This document shows positions 24,342 through 35,362 of a DNA stretch of 64,000 nucleotides, piece after piece. Each line of letters begins with the position of its first letter. Position 1 is the first letter of the stretch. This stretch comes from Flectonema sp. DT1601 (taxonomy: Eukaryota; Euglenozoa; Diplonemea; Diplonemida; Diplonemidae), in assembly GCA_964019425.1 (NCBI GenBank), contig OZ025810.1:310001-374000 (forward strand). The letters are read 5' to 3'. The position numbers and the translations under genes were made by a program. The notes beneath the pieces are model-generated. The model was not told the origin of the DNA and searched no databases. It was given only the letters and a program-made list of their open reading frames with translations.

Positions 24342-25881
24342 ATTATAGACTACGCTTGTAAACCAGCAATTAAATGTTGGTATTCTAAATCGGTTCATTG
24401 AGGGTAAACCTCTGCGTTATTTTTTTTTTTTTTTTTTTATTGGATTTTGGGTGTGTATGTACACAGCAATCACAAGCAGGGTCTTTTTAAATTATTTAGT
24501 AGTTATATAAAATTACTACTAATAAAAAATATGAACCAATAATTCAGAAGCAAAAAAAAAAAAAAGCGAAATTCACAAAAAAAACTATCAGTTACAAAAG
24601 CAAACCATCAGGAGTTTCCTTTTTTTTTGTTACTGTTGAAGTAGTAAAGTGAGATGTATCTCAAATAGGGACCTTTACTTTTTTTAAAAATTAAAAATTA
24701 AAAAATAAAAACAATATAATGATTCACTAATTTCGTCAAAAAAAAACAGTTTTATAACTCTCCCTTGGAAGCTTGTCACCGCATTATATTATGAATTGTT
24801 CGAAACAAGGGGATATCTCGGTTAAGGTTGTGTTATATAAAAAAAAAACACAAAAAAACAAATCCCTCAGAACAAGTCATCCAATATAAGCAAGCGACAA
24901 GAACGAGTCAATTTTTGCACAAAATCTTTTTTTTTTTTTTTGAAAAAAAGAAAGACCCTTCAAAGGAATGAAAAAAAAAAAAAAAAAACTAGAAACCGAA
25001 ACAAATCAACCCAGGAAGGGTAAGAAGGTAAGAAAAAAAAAAAAAAAGAAAAAACTTGGATTTTTAGCGCGTTCATTTCCCCAGTATTTCCAAAACGAGA
25101 GTAGAAATTTAGGGGAAAACGCGCATTTTTTTTTTTTTTTTTTGCAGGCCGCGCAATTATTGGCATACTCTGCAAGTGGTGTAGTTGTGGTTTAGAAGTC
25201 GTTGATAAATTGACAGGACGAACATAAAAAGTAAAAACAAACTCACGGATTACTATCATGAAGCAATATACTTAACGCGTGTCCTACCTCACAACCTTCC
25301 CTCGTCATTAATTTTATTTAGAAAGGGAAAGGTTACAAGTTTATAAAAGAAAGAAAAAAAAAAAGACAACAGAGTTGTAGCGCTTGTAAACGCGCAGGCA
25401 ACATCAAGATACGACACCAGAGAGTTATAGAGAATAGAGTCACGTTGTCTTCTACGAAGAAGCAACTAGTCAGCAGCAAAGAACAAGAACTTTACGAAAC
25501 TGCGACCAGCCTGTTTTTATGAACCTGCAGCAGATAACTCTAACTCAACAAACAACGAGAAAACTACGAAAACGTTAAAAAAATGAGTAGCAAAATAGAC
25601 GCATCTTATACGCCACAAAAAAAAGAAAAGAAAAAAAACCAATACCAACCACACAGTAAGTTTAATACAGAATACTCGGATATTATAAAGCTTGTCAAGG
25701 TGGGATCTATAATGCCCGTGGAGCCACAATTTAATTCAATCACGTGAGTCACTTGATAAATAAGAAACCGAATCAAGTCATCACAATGACAAATAGGCAA
25801 CAGAATAAATTTATCAGATGATAAGGCTGAAATAAAAATACGTTTGAAAAGTTCATACTACCAAAAGTACTCTGCCATTAC

Positions 25882-28800
25882 CTAGTAGTACAGATGAGGT
25901 TGCTGGGATTGCTGTTCGCTACTTAGCTGATGAGGAAATGCCTCTGCAATCGGATTCTGTTCAACAGGTTTGTGTTCATTTGTTTGACTTATGGAAGGTC
26001 CCGCAGTACTTGGAAAGCTTGTCGATGACGGAATACTCTCAAGACGTTTTGGAGTGTTGTCTTTCTCAGATGGCTTCTTCTTTCTAAAACAACAATAACC
26101 AATGAGACAGACGAGACAAACAAAAAGCAGAGAACCTCCAGCAATAAGAACTATTAACCAGACAGGGAACGAATCAGAACTTCCAGACGCCACCACAGGA
26201 GTAGCGGTAGTATCAGCCGCCTCTGGAGACTCCATCACTAAGTCTTCATCAGTCACAGGGGAGATGAAAACAGGTGTCCCAGGGCCTCCGTTCACAATTC
26301 CTTGGACGGCATTTATTTTTTCTTTCAATACTTCAGTAGCAACCTCTCGAGAGTTTACAGTTCCTTCGTGTGTGTCAAGTGTGAAATCGATCCAAACACC
26401 TGAACTACTATTCTGTAAGATCTGTATATCTCTGTCAAGCACTTCATCTCCACGAATGCAACCCGATGTCAATCTCTGTACAGCAACTCCTGGACACACC
26501 CTCCCTGGACAAGCGTTGAATGGACAAACAAATAAAATAGTAACCGTTTTGATTGTTGGAGATCTTGAAGCAGAAAGTAATCGAAATATTTCTGATGTGA
26601 AAGGCTGCTTTCGGAAATTAGCGACGAGGCCGGAGACTAAGACACGAAGGACGTCCTTCACCGGAGGTGGCGTATTTTCTGAAATATATTCAAATTGAAC
26701 ACTGCTATCAGTACCAACCCAATTATCACTCCAGCTATTAGTCTGAGAACGTGGATCATAGCTTAACCAGTTTTGTGGTAATATCATCGCACCTATAGAT
26801 GATGTGTCGCTGGTACTCGGTTGTAATTGTTGCCATTGACCGCTTTGAGTTGGAGCATATAATATTTCATTCGGTGGTACTTTTCCCTCAATGAATTCAC
26901 ACAGAGATCTCATTGATAATCTTGCGTACTCAGACCAACCATTCTTACTAATACGAATAGTCAATAATGACTGTATCATATTGCATACAGCATCACTACG
27001 GCTTTTGATTTGTTTCCAATTACTTTCTAAGTCACAACTGGTATCTCCATCCATCGGTCTTGTCGATACAGAATTCTTGATCTCACCATTTGGACAATCA
27101 ACACAAACCATATTAACAACACGCATATTTGGTTCATTACACGTCAAAGGTTCACAGATTATTGTTTCTAGCTGTTGACAAGCAGTGACTTCTAAAGCAG
27201 AACAGCGATACCCAGAGATTGGAGTTATACAAATAGTATTCTGTTGTTGGTTGCATAAAGCAATATTTCCATTTTGAAGAGAGTAACTGCTACACAACTC
27301 CGACCCAACAGATACCGACACTGAGCATGTTGATCCCGACAGCTGACTACATGAACCTGAAGAAGAGTCACAAACAATACTTCCATTAAGTCCTCTTAGT
27401 GTGCACTGGAAGTTGTTATCTGTGCATGTGATGCTGGCTAATGATCTGAGTTTATCAAATGTTGATATGAGACAATTCTCACATGGTCTCGGAACATCAA
27501 CAACACCCTGCAAACAGTTTGCAAATAAAGGTTCCCCTTGACCAAGACATGTTACACCACATTCACTTGAAAAGAACTCCCCACCACAAACAGCTACGTA
27601 TGGTTTAGGAATGTCTGATACTCGACATTGCTTTACGCACTGGATGTTACTTTCGTACTGTGGAGTACTTTGTCTAGTGCATAACGCTGTTCCCTGACAA
27701 GTGTATCCAGTCTCAGCTGTAACGGTACAGGTTTGTCCAAATGATGAAGCAGAGTTACAATTTAATACGACGTGAAGTATCTGTGGTGTTTCAGTACAAT
27801 GAATATCAGTTCCAATACAAACACCATTAACACACCTGTCTGATGATGTGAATGATAAATTGTCATCACATTCTACGTTAGATAATTTGTTTACTTCACA
27901 TGAGGAAGTACCACAACTTGATATTGACTCACATGATGTTGTGATGGCACAGTTTCCACAGGTAGCCTCATCTTCTGCAACACACCTTCCAGATATACAT
28001 ATTCCACTACTCTGACTGTTCAGATCGCATACTACGTTACTAGGTTTATTTATATAATCACACTTTAGACTAAACACATTACACTCACCCGGTGATACTT
28101 GACAGCTTGTTGGTGGGCTATCACATACTACTCCAGTACATTTCGAATCCTCACAAGAATTCCCTTCATAAGGAGGATTACACACACATGTACATCGCTG
28201 TAGGGTTTGATCGAATTCTGATGAAATACCTCTTCCGTTACAATGTGAACTAACACTACAGATTGGTATAGAACAAGACGTACCAGCGTATGGATCAATA
28301 CATTCACAAACACATAAATTATTAACAAGTTGTACAGAGGTCGCATGGTTGTTACAGTCTGTAGTAGTACTACAAGTCTTCTCAATTATCTTTGCAGTCT
28401 GACACTGATTACCTTCATAAGTACTAATGCAGACACACATACAGCTATCTCCTACTAAATCAACTGATTCAGCTCTTCCATTACAATGATCTTGAACAGT
28501 GCATCCTCTAACACTACAATCTACTCCACTCCAAGGAGGTACACATGTGCACTCACACTGATTAGTCGACAAGTTCGGTTCTGCTGAACTTGCTCGTGAA
28601 TTGCAATGTTCCACAATACTACAACTGTGCGCAGAGCATGAACTTCCTGTCCAAGGGGGTGTACAGCTGCATATGCAGTTGTTGTTTTGCTCTGTGACAG
28701 CAGAAGCGTGACTAACTGAAGTACAGTGGTCGGCAACAGTGCATTGATGAGTTGAGCAGTCTGATCCTGACCAAGGAGATAAACACTGACATCTACAAGT

Positions 28801-31800
28801 ATTATCTTCTACAGTAACACCAGATGAATGTGAGGTTCCTCCACAGTGAGTACTAACTAAACATATTGGTGTCTCACAGGTATCCCCTTCCCAACCATTC
28901 TCACACTGACACATACAACCTGTACTCTGTGCTACTACAGCAGTTGCATGATTTGAACAGTGCACACTAGAGTCACATTGAATATTGCAACCCTCACCAG
29001 TAAAAGGTTGTTCACATTCTGTACATATGCACTTTGTTTGATTTGCATCAGCAGTTAGTCTACTACCTCTTGAATTGCAGTGAGATTCAGAAGTACACTT
29101 TATGCAAGTTGGGTAGTTAATGTATCCAGGTAAGCATTCATCACAGTTAATCCCACCATATGGTTCTGTACAGAGTTCACACTGAGAACCAGACCAGTTG
29201 TTATCACAAGAGACGCAGATACACATAGTTTGATTAAGAGAAGCATGAACTGTTGCTGCACGATTACTGCAATGAACTCCTACAGAACAAGGTGTACATG
29301 TGGGGTAGTTTACATATCCAGTTCCTTGTGTTGAGCATTGGTCACACAAAACTCCTCCAAACCTTTCAGGGCAGCTACTGCAATCTGAACCAGTCCAGTG
29401 ACCAGCGCAAGTACAACTACAGCTGTTTCCGTCAGTAGTGACTCTGATAGCATTCCCTCTACAGTGTGCTATTATTGTACATTGAGATTCACAATTCGAT
29501 CCAATGAACCCTGCAGCACATATCTCACACCGACTTCCAGCATATCTCTCGGCACATTCTGAACAGTCTTGACCAGTAAATCTTTCTTTACATTGACACA
29601 TGCAGTGAGTGGCGTTGTTATTAATCTGAATAGTATTATCAATATTACATATCGTAGTACAATTCCTACAGAGTGGATAATTTATTCCTCCAGAAGAACA
29701 TGAATTACAAGTATCTTGATTAACATTGTGATAAATACTTGGACAGACATCACAGTTGTCACCACTCCAATTATCTGAGCAGCTGCAGGAACAAGAATCT
29801 GACTGTTGTTGTTGCTGAGCAGTTCCGTGAGAATTACAAAATGAGGAATCAGTGCAAAGGATGTTACAGTTTGGGTAGCCAGTGAAATAGTTCGAAGGAT
29901 CACATTCATTACAGGCTAGTCCCCCGAATGGTGATGGACATGTTTGACAATCAGATGTAGATGACCATTGGTCTCTACAATTACAAACACAATTACCGTT
30001 AACAGGAATCACAGAAGCAGCGTTACTATTGCAATCTGTCGATACTGAACACAGTCGACAACTTGGATACCCAACAGCGTTAGTAGAACAACGATCACAA
30101 TCAGTACCACTAAATAGTTCAGCATCACAATTCCCACATCTACCACCACTAAATCCGTTTTTACAAGTACAAACACATTCCCCCGTGATCTGGTCCAGAC
30201 GCACACCCGAAGCATATCTCGCTCCAGTACAGTCACTTGAAATAGTACATTGCTTTTCAATACATGTAACGGTGTTAGGTATCGTGTAACTTCCGTTCAC
30301 ACACTCTAATGTGAAAGCTCCACTGCTTTGAAACCCTGTTTGACAAGAAAATACACATGAGTCACCCGTTGTTAAACGATTGCAGCTACTAAATCTGTCT
30401 ATTGATGTATATTGCGGAAGTGATGAGAAGACTGGTCCAGAAGAGCATACCGCAGGTAAACATGTAATATTTTCAACAGACGTACCATTTTCAGTGCAGG
30501 ACAAAGTTTCACCTTGTTGCAGAGAAGCTTCATACCCCATAGGACACGAAGTTATGTTACATTTATCACCAGTTTTGAATCCGGTACATTCTGGAAAGGC
30601 TGTCATACCGCTGCAAGCATTCGGTTCACATACTGCTTCACTCGTGTTGAAAAACCCATTGATACATTCTATAACAAAATCAGTAGTACTTCTGTAACCA
30701 GAATCACATGTGTACATGTCACTAGTGCAGGTATCTCCAGAAAGAAGATTCTCACACATTACGAAGTTGGACCGGCCTCCAGTAGTAGCATTCTCAGGAA
30801 AGTGAAATGCTCCTCTATTACACGGAGACTCTGGAACACAACGTGCATTTGCCACCGAATACATGTTTGATGAGTTACAAAAAAGATTAAACGGAGTCGT
30901 TGCTACATAACCTGTATCACAAGTCCAACCTGAACACAGGACACCTGTTGTACCAGAATTACATGACGTAAATGAAGCAGCAGTGCTGTTGGCTGGAAGG
31001 GTACTTGGATCTGGTCCACCAGTGCAAGGGTTAGGATCGCATGAAATACCCGTAACATCATACCGACGGTTGGTACAGCTCATTGATAAGGTTCCTGATA
31101 AAGTATAACCAGAATCACATATTATAGTATTGCAAGTATCACCGTCTTCTAAAATTGAACAACTACCGTACGACTGCAGAGAAGTGTAGTCTGCCAATGG
31201 TAAGTTTGGTCCCAAGTCGCAGGGGCTCCGCAGACAACTACTTCCGATTGCATCGTAGTTACCTGATGCGTCACAAATTAAAGTAATATCACCCACAGGT
31301 GTAAACATTGCATCACAAGTGTAACCACCAGCAGCAGCACACAATGCTCCTGTAGTACGACCGCTACATCCAGAAAACTGACCCGCATTAGTATTAGCAG
31401 GCACCCCAGAGTTCGGTGTTGTGCAAGTATTGGGAACACAAATAGCTCCGGTAACGTTGTAGTAGCCTTCACATAGGAGAGTTATATCCCCCTGGGGAGT
31501 GTAGCCCGCATCACACGTCCAACTACCTGCTGTACAGACATCACCAGTTTCCATTGGGTTGCAAGCTGCAAATGCGGAAGCGACGGTATTGTTTGGTACT
31601 GTTTGTGGTGTCGGACCTTGCATGCAATTCTGAATTGCACAATCGCTTCCTGTTGCGTCATAAGTTCCTCCCATTTCACAGAGTAGCTCAAAATCGCCTT
31701 GCGGGCGGTAACCTGGCTCACAGACGTAGCCCTGACTAGCGAGGTTTATTTCAGTCTGCTCACATATGACACCACTCCATAATGAATTACAATAAGTGTA

Positions 31801-33072
31801 ATCAGTTGCAGTAGCGTGAGACGCAATACCAGCAACTGGTCCACCCTGGCAAGTATTAGGTTCGCAAGTAAGACCTGAGGCATTGAAGTTACCGCTTCCA
31901 TCACAATACAAAGTAATGCTCCCTATACCAGTCCATCCAGTAGAGCAAGTAAACCCCGATGACGCGGCGTCACACACCCCGCCTGTGGCAAGAGAATTAC
32001 AACCTGCCCAGTTCGCACTAGCAATCGGTGTTGGTGGGCCCTGCTCAAATCCACTCTGCATTGTTTGAGTTGTTTGATGATATTCAATAGGGTATCCCTC
32101 ATCAGGGTATCCGTAAGGTCCGCCATTGCACGGATTTGGGTCACATGGAGCGACAGAAGCATCATAATTCCCACTTGTATCACATAACATCATCAACGGG
32201 GTTGGATGATAATAAATATCGCATATGTACGTCGAGCAAGTAGCTCCAGAGATCAGTGTGTTACAGGCAGCGTAGTTGGTGCTATTTGTGTGTGTGGGAA
32301 CCGCGGAAGGGACTCCATTGCAAGGATTGCCGGTGCACGTCGGGGTATTCCAAGTGGTTCCCGAACAAACAGCATTGGCGCATGTGTAGCCAGTACGAGT
32401 TATTGTACAACTTTGACCATCTGAAACTTGTCCTCCAGCGTTGCAGTTAGCACCACTCGCTGTTGCTGGTGCTATCACAAGAGAATTAAACTCACAGTAC
32501 CCAATGCATAATGGATTATTCCACGTAATGCCGGTGCACACAGCGGTTGAGCATGTGTAGCCAGTACGAGTTATTGTACAACTTTGACCATCTGAAACTT
32601 GTCCTCCAGCGTTGCAGTTAGCACCACTCGCTGTTGCTGGTGCTATCACAAGAGAATCAAACTCACAGTACCCAATGCATAATGGATTATTCCACGTAAT
32701 GCCGGTGCACACAGCGGTTGAGCATGTGTAGCCAGTACGAGTTATTGTACAACTTTGACCATCTGAAACTTGTCCTCCAGCGTTGCAGTTAGCACCACTC
32801 GCTGTTGCCGGTGCTATCACAAGAGAATTAAACTCACAGTACCCAATGCATAATGGATTATTCCACGTAATGCCAGTGCACACAGCGGTTGAGCATGTGT
32901 GAGATGCTCTCGACAGCGAACAGCTCCCACCATCAACAACTGTGCCACCCGCAACACATCCATTCAAACCATCCCCTACTGCAGGAGTCACTGCGGCGGC
33001 TAGCGTATTGTACAAACACTGACATCGTCCCCCGGAAACTATCAAAAGCAAGGTGCATAGAACCCCCCGCAT
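25882..33072 (-). CDS. Large Cys-rich type I membrane protein with sushi-like and EGF-like repeats
   Basis: A 2,396-residue single-exon surface protein. Residues 1-17 (MRGVLCTLLLIVSGGRC) look like a signal peptide. Next come short Cys-rich repeats, three of which are almost identical 59-residue copies. About fourteen sushi-like units follow (roughly residues 255-960; pattern CNxLxxGxxC...CDxGY...LxC). Then come many EGF- or laminin-EGF-like units (roughly 960-1700; for example CSDNWSGDNCDVCPS and CQCENGWEGDTCE) and a less repetitive Cys-rich region. Near 2304-2326 is one membrane helix (WLIVLIAGGSLLFVCLVCLI) followed by CCFRKKK and a Pro/Ser/Gln-rich cytosolic tail of about 70 residues. This architecture suits an adhesion or recognition receptor, but no ligand can be inferred. 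The start is the first ATG, 10 bases after an acceptor-like TTCAG. Confidence 0.88.
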   Translation of the reverse strand: MRGVLCTLLLIVSGGRCQCLYNTLAAAVTPAVGDGLNGCVAGGTVVDGGSCSLSRASHTCSTAVCTGITWNNPLCIGYCEFNSLVIAPATASGANCNAGGQVSDGQSCTITRTGYTCSTAVCTGITWNNPLCIGYCEFDSLVIAPATASGANCNAGGQVSDGQSCTITRTGYTCSTAVCTGITWNNPLCIGYCEFNSLVIAPATASGANCNAGGQVSDGQSCTITRTGYTCANAVCSGTTWNTPTCTGNPCNGVPSAVPTHTNSTNYAACNTLISGATCSTYICDIYYHPTPLMMLCDTSGNYDASVAPCDPNPCNGGPYGYPDEGYPIEYHQTTQTMQSGFEQGPPTPIASANWAGCNSLATGGVCDAASSGFTCSTGWTGIGSITLYCDGSGNFNASGLTCEPNTCQGGPVAGIASHATATDYTYCNSLWSGVICEQTEINLASQGYVCEPGYRPQGDFELLCEMGGTYDATGSDCAIQNCMQGPTPQTVPNNTVASAFAACNPMETGDVCTAGSWTCDAGYTPQGDITLLCEGYYNVTGAICVPNTCTTPNSGVPANTNAGQFSGCSGRTTGALCAAAGGYTCDAMFTPVGDITLICDASGNYDAIGSSCLRSPCDLGPNLPLADYTSLQSYGSCSILEDGDTCNTIICDSGYTLSGTLSMSCTNRRYDVTGISCDPNPCTGGPDPSTLPANSTAASFTSCNSGTTGVLCSGWTCDTGYVATTPFNLFCNSSNMYSVANARCVPESPCNRGAFHFPENATTGGRSNFVMCENLLSGDTCTSDMYTCDSGYRSTTDFVIECINGFFNTSEAVCEPNACSGMTAFPECTGFKTGDKCNITSCPMGYEASLQQGETLSCTENGTSVENITCLPAVCSSGPVFSSLPQYTSIDRFSSCNRLTTGDSCVFSCQTGFQSSGAFTLECVNGSYTIPNTVTCIEKQCTISSDCTGARYASGVRLDQITGECVCTCKNGFSGGRCGNCDAELFSGTDCDRCSTNAVGYPSCRLCSVSTDCNSNAASVIPVNGNCVCNCRDQWSSTSDCQTCPSPFGGLACNECDPSNYFTGYPNCNILCTDSSFCNSHGTAQQQQQSDSCSCSCSDNWSGDNCDVCPSIYHNVNQDTCNSCSSGGINYPLCRNCTTICNIDNTIQINNNATHCMCQCKERFTGQDCSECAERYAGSRCEICAAGFIGSNCESQCTIIAHCRGNAIRVTTDGNSCSCTCAGHWTGSDCSSCPERFGGVLCDQCSTQGTGYVNYPTCTPCSVGVHCSNRAATVHASLNQTMCICVSCDNNWSGSQCELCTEPYGGINCDECLPGYINYPTCIKCTSESHCNSRGSRLTADANQTKCICTECEQPFTGEGCNIQCDSSVHCSNHATAVVAQSTGCMCQCENGWEGDTCETPICLVSTHCGGTSHSSGVTVEDNTCRCQCLSPWSGSDCSTHQCTVADHCTSVSHASAVTEQNNNCICSCTPPWTGSSCSAHSCSIVEHCNSRASSAEPNLSTNQCECTCVPPWSGVDCSVRGCTVQDHCNGRAESVDLVGDSCMCVCISTYEGNQCQTAKIIEKTCSTTTDCNNHATSVQLVNNLCVCECIDPYAGTSCSIPICSVSSHCNGRGISSEFDQTLQRCTCVCNPPYEGNSCEDSKCTGVVCDSPPTSCQVSPGECNVFSLKCDYINKPSNVVCDLNSQSSGICISGRCVAEDEATCGNCAITTSCESISSCGTSSCEVNKLSNVECDDNLSFTSSDRCVNGVCIGTDIHCTETPQILHVVLNCNSASSFGQTCTVTAETGYTCQGTALCTRQSTPQYESNIQCVKQCRVSDIPKPYVAVCGGEFFSSECGVTCLGQGEPLFANCLQGVVDVPRPCENCLISTFDKLRSLASITCTDNNFQCTLRGLNGSIVCDSSSGSCSQLSGSTCSVSVSVGSELCSSYSLQNGNIALCNQQQNTICITPISGYRCSALEVTACQQLETIICEPLTCNEPNMRVVNMVCVDCPNGEIKNSVSTRPMDGDTSCDLESNWKQIKSRSDAVCNMIQSLLTIRISKNGWSEYARLSMRSLCEFIEGKVPPNEILYAPTQSGQWQQLQPSTSDTSSIGAMILPQNWLSYDPRSQTNSWSDNWVGTDSSVQFEYISENTPPPVKDVLRVLVSGLVANFRKQPFTSEIFRLLSASRSPTIKTVTILFVCPFNACPGRVCPGVAVQRLTSGCIRGDEVLDRDIQILQNSSSGVWIDFTLDTHEGTVNSREVATEVLKEKINAVQGIVNGGPGTPVFISPVTDEDLVMESPEAADTTATPVVASGSSDSFPVWLIVLIAGGSLLFVCLVCLIGYCCFRKKKPSEKDNTPKRLESIPSSTSFPSTAGPSISQTNEHKPVEQNPIAEAFPHQLSSEQQSQQPHLYY
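32386..32893 (-). repeat. Three tandem 177-bp repeats
   Basis: Three nearly identical 177-base (59-residue) units near the N-terminus of the Cys-rich surface protein, coding variants of CxIGYCEFNSLVIAPATASG. They differ at only a few bases, so the duplication is recent or maintained by conversion. Confidence 0.88.
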
Positions 33073-33082
33073 GTTTTGGTAT

Positions 33083-33098
33083 CTGAATCGAAAAGTGG
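33083..33098 (-). promoter_or_regulatory. Putative splice-acceptor tract upstream of the Cys-rich gene
   Basis: CCACTTTTCGATTCAG ends 10 bases before the ATG. Confidence 0.5.
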
Positions 33099-33256
33099 TG
33101 CAGGACGTGTCGAAATTAACAAAAAACGTAAAAGCATTTTTTAGGAATTTTTGAACTTTTCCTGAAAATTTCTCAGGAAAAGAAAAAATCTGTTCTTTCT
33201 GGAACTGACCAAGAATTCAAAATTTCGATAAATAAATAAATTCGATTCTCTACAGA

Positions 33257-33327
33257 TCCGCTGTAGTATAGTGGTTAGAACACCTGGCCCTCACCCAGGA
33301 AACCGGGGTTCAATTCCCCGCAGCGGA
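33257..33327 (+). tRNA. tRNA-Glu (CTC anticodon)
   Basis: A complete 71-base cloverleaf. The acceptor arms TCCGCTG and CAGCGGA pair over seven bases. The anticodon arm CCTGG/CCAGG encloses the loop CCCTCAC, giving anticodon CTC at 33290-33292. The T arm CGGGG/CCCCG encloses TTCAATT. The D region TAGTATAGTGGTTAGAAC is typical of eukaryotic tRNA-Glu and supplies the A box. No intron and no encoded CCA. A T run straight after (about 33330-33335) would serve as RNA polymerase III terminator. It is the only confident plus-strand gene in the window. Confidence 0.95.
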
Positions 33328-33336
33328 ATTTTTTAT
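33328..33336 (+). terminator. RNA polymerase III T-run terminator
   Basis: A run of six T residues starts two bases after the tRNA-Glu discriminator base. Confidence 0.75.
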
Positions 33337-33648
33337 CTGAAAGGAATGTTATTTAACTTTTGAACAGAAAACGTTTGGTTGGGAACATGCAAATAAAACA
33401 ATTCTTTCACAATATTATCTTAGATTCAAGAAGATTATTCTTTCATGGCACAGTTAATGCGAACGTGTTAATATCAAAAAGGTCAAAAAAGATCAAAAAA
33501 AACAATCCAGATTGACTGGAAACCATTTCACAGATCCGTTTCTTTTGGAAAGTGCATGGATCCTCTATATTGCGATAAAAAACTAGAAAAGCTTTTTTAA
33601 AGTATGGAGCGCTCGTGGTTCGCTGCATCCCTTGCGCAAATGAATCAA

Positions 33649-35056
33649 TTAGCAAGTTGGATTGCATTTTCTTGGTTCAGAGTTTGTGTTGTAGTGGCAA
33701 GGTGTGTAAGTGTTTTCGGATGCTGGAGTGTCTGTTTTGCTCTCCCACCACTTCATTGTTGCAAGCCTAATGCTCATTCCATCAACTGTGAATTGATTCC
33801 AAAAGGCGTCACTCTGAGCCTCACAGTGAGTGTGACAGCTGTGGATGAAGGCACCATTGCCGGCTTTGTTGTAGCTTGCAGCGCTTTCATTTGCAATGAT
33901 GGTTTCGAAATCGGTTATGTATTGGTTCATCACCACCATCTGAGTAGAATTGCAGTTCTCTGGATTCTGCGAGCATTTCTGGTAAGGAACAATAGCAGCG
34001 CACAGTCCATTTTCTGTTCCTGTCTGGTTTGGGAATTTCTCTGGAAGAGCCGATGTGTAGATACAATTAGTTTGCCATGAGTCAAGTCCACTGTTTAAGG
34101 CCATGATTGGGTACCTGTTTTTACATTTTTTTTGTTTGTCATGTCTAGGAAAAACTCGTTACTTCGGAGACAAACCTGGTGTGTTGGTATGAGTACTGAG
34201 CAAAGTTGCATTTCCACTGGTCTTGCGGTTGCATGGCGGCGATGCAGTCGGCGTTGACTCCGTGAGTGGCATTAGACAATTCGAAGATGTTCTTCATTTC
34301 TACTGGGTAAACTGGTTGCTTTGCAACGGTGTCATGCATGAGAAAGAATCCGCTGATGGATGCAGCTTTAAATTTGCGTAAAAAGTGGGCATTGTGATGA
34401 AAGTAATCACCAACATAGTTAGTGTGGATGTATGTCGCCAGCCCCCCTGCGGAACACCCGGTGAGAAGGACGTTTTCAGCGTTATGTAAGTTGTACTTCA
34501 CCGTCAACGTCTTTAGTACTTCATCGATGATTCTCTTTCCTCTAAAGTAAAGCTTTTCTCCCTCATACTCAACAGGTTCGTCTACATTACCTGAAAAAGA
34601 GTTTCCATCACAGTATGGAATGTGAACTCTGTTGAAGTTGCAAAAGTCCGGATTGGTTTCGCAGTCGCTTGACATAATTCCTCCAATTGATGACGTATTG
34701 GCCCACGACTTGGATGAACCGAGGCCTCCCTGAGTTATTTATTATTTAACTCTTGTCCTAATATATTGAATAGTATATTAATTACAAACCTTGCTTCGTT
34801 GCCAACAGTCTCTGGTGTCGTAACACCAACCACCCCCCTGAAAGTAGATTTGCCAGTTGTTGGTATTGCCAGAAGCAGCCGGTTGGTAGTAAAATCCTGA
34901 AGGAGAACCATCAATGCAAACAGCTCCAGATTCGACAGAGTCAGGCATCATTTCAAGAATCATGTCACCACCATCTCCTAATTTCAATCCAGTGCGCCAA
35001 GCGTCCTCGAAGGCCGACGCAGAGGCCAAGAGCAATGCTGCAGATGCTGTCTTCAT
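33649..35056 (-). CDS. Notum / pectin-acetylesterase family hydrolase, three exons
   Basis: Secreted alpha/beta-hydrolase-fold carboxylesterase of the PAE/Notum family, which removes acetyl groups from polysaccharides or, in animals, palmitoleate from Wnt. Exons 35056-34790, 34729-34176 and 34114-33649 join in frame to 428 residues. Residues 1-16 form a short signal peptide. Family motifs are IYFQGGGWCYDTRDC (oxyanion region), the LGSS...GIMSSDCETNPDFCNFN segment (spanning the first junction), the nucleophile motif LLTGCSAGGLATYIHTN with catalytic Ser, and SCHTHCEAQSDAF with the probable catalytic His. Both introns are about 60 bases with GT-AG ends. The substrate is not decided by sequence; a polysaccharide esterase is the simpler guess in a protist. 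Confidence 0.88.
34115..34175 (-). other. Intron 2 of the PAE/Notum-like gene
   Basis: 61 bases, GTTTGT...ACAG, phase 2. The exon after it begins with GT, so AG|GT occurs at both ends. Confidence 0.85.
34730..34789 (-). other. Intron 1 of the PAE/Notum-like gene
   Basis: 60 bases, GTTTGT...CTCAG, phase 0. Removing it joins CWQRSK to GGLGSSKSW, which restores the family motif. Confidence 0.88.
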
Positions 35057-35073
35057 TTTTCGGTTGTGTTATG

Positions 35074-35091
35074 CTGAGTCGTTGAAAATAA
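35074..35091 (-). promoter_or_regulatory. Putative splice-acceptor tract upstream of the PAE/Notum-like gene
   Basis: TTATTTTCAACGACTCAG ends 17 bases before the ATG. Confidence 0.45.
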
Positions 35092-35362
35092 TTATACAGG
35101 CTTTTTTAACACAAAGAGAGCAACACGATGAGTGTAAATGAACAATAATGAAACGGTTAACCGTACTTACCAAAACAGATAAAAAAGGTTATAAAAGAGA
35201 TTGTTAAAAAAGTTAAAAAAAGAACCACGATCCAGCTTGCGTTGTGCAATCAAGGCACCAGTTTGTTGTTGGTACATGGCTTTAACTTAAGAACTTATAC
35301 TTGTGGTGAACCAAGTAAGTAAAAGAATAATTAAAACAGAATTAAAGTGACCACTAAGCTAT

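Larger units (their letters stand above)
23948..25881. other. Intergenic region, A/T homopolymers
   Basis: About 1.9 kb between PIG-T and the Cys-rich surface protein gene. It holds many A or T runs of 9-18 bases, an ATTT microsatellite and one copy of a dispersed repeat. Open frames here are low-complexity Lys/Phe strings and are not credible genes. Confidence 0.7.

Noticed and set aside
24960-25260. Overlapping open frames on both strands
   Set aside because: They consist mostly of Lys or Phe runs produced by homopolymers.
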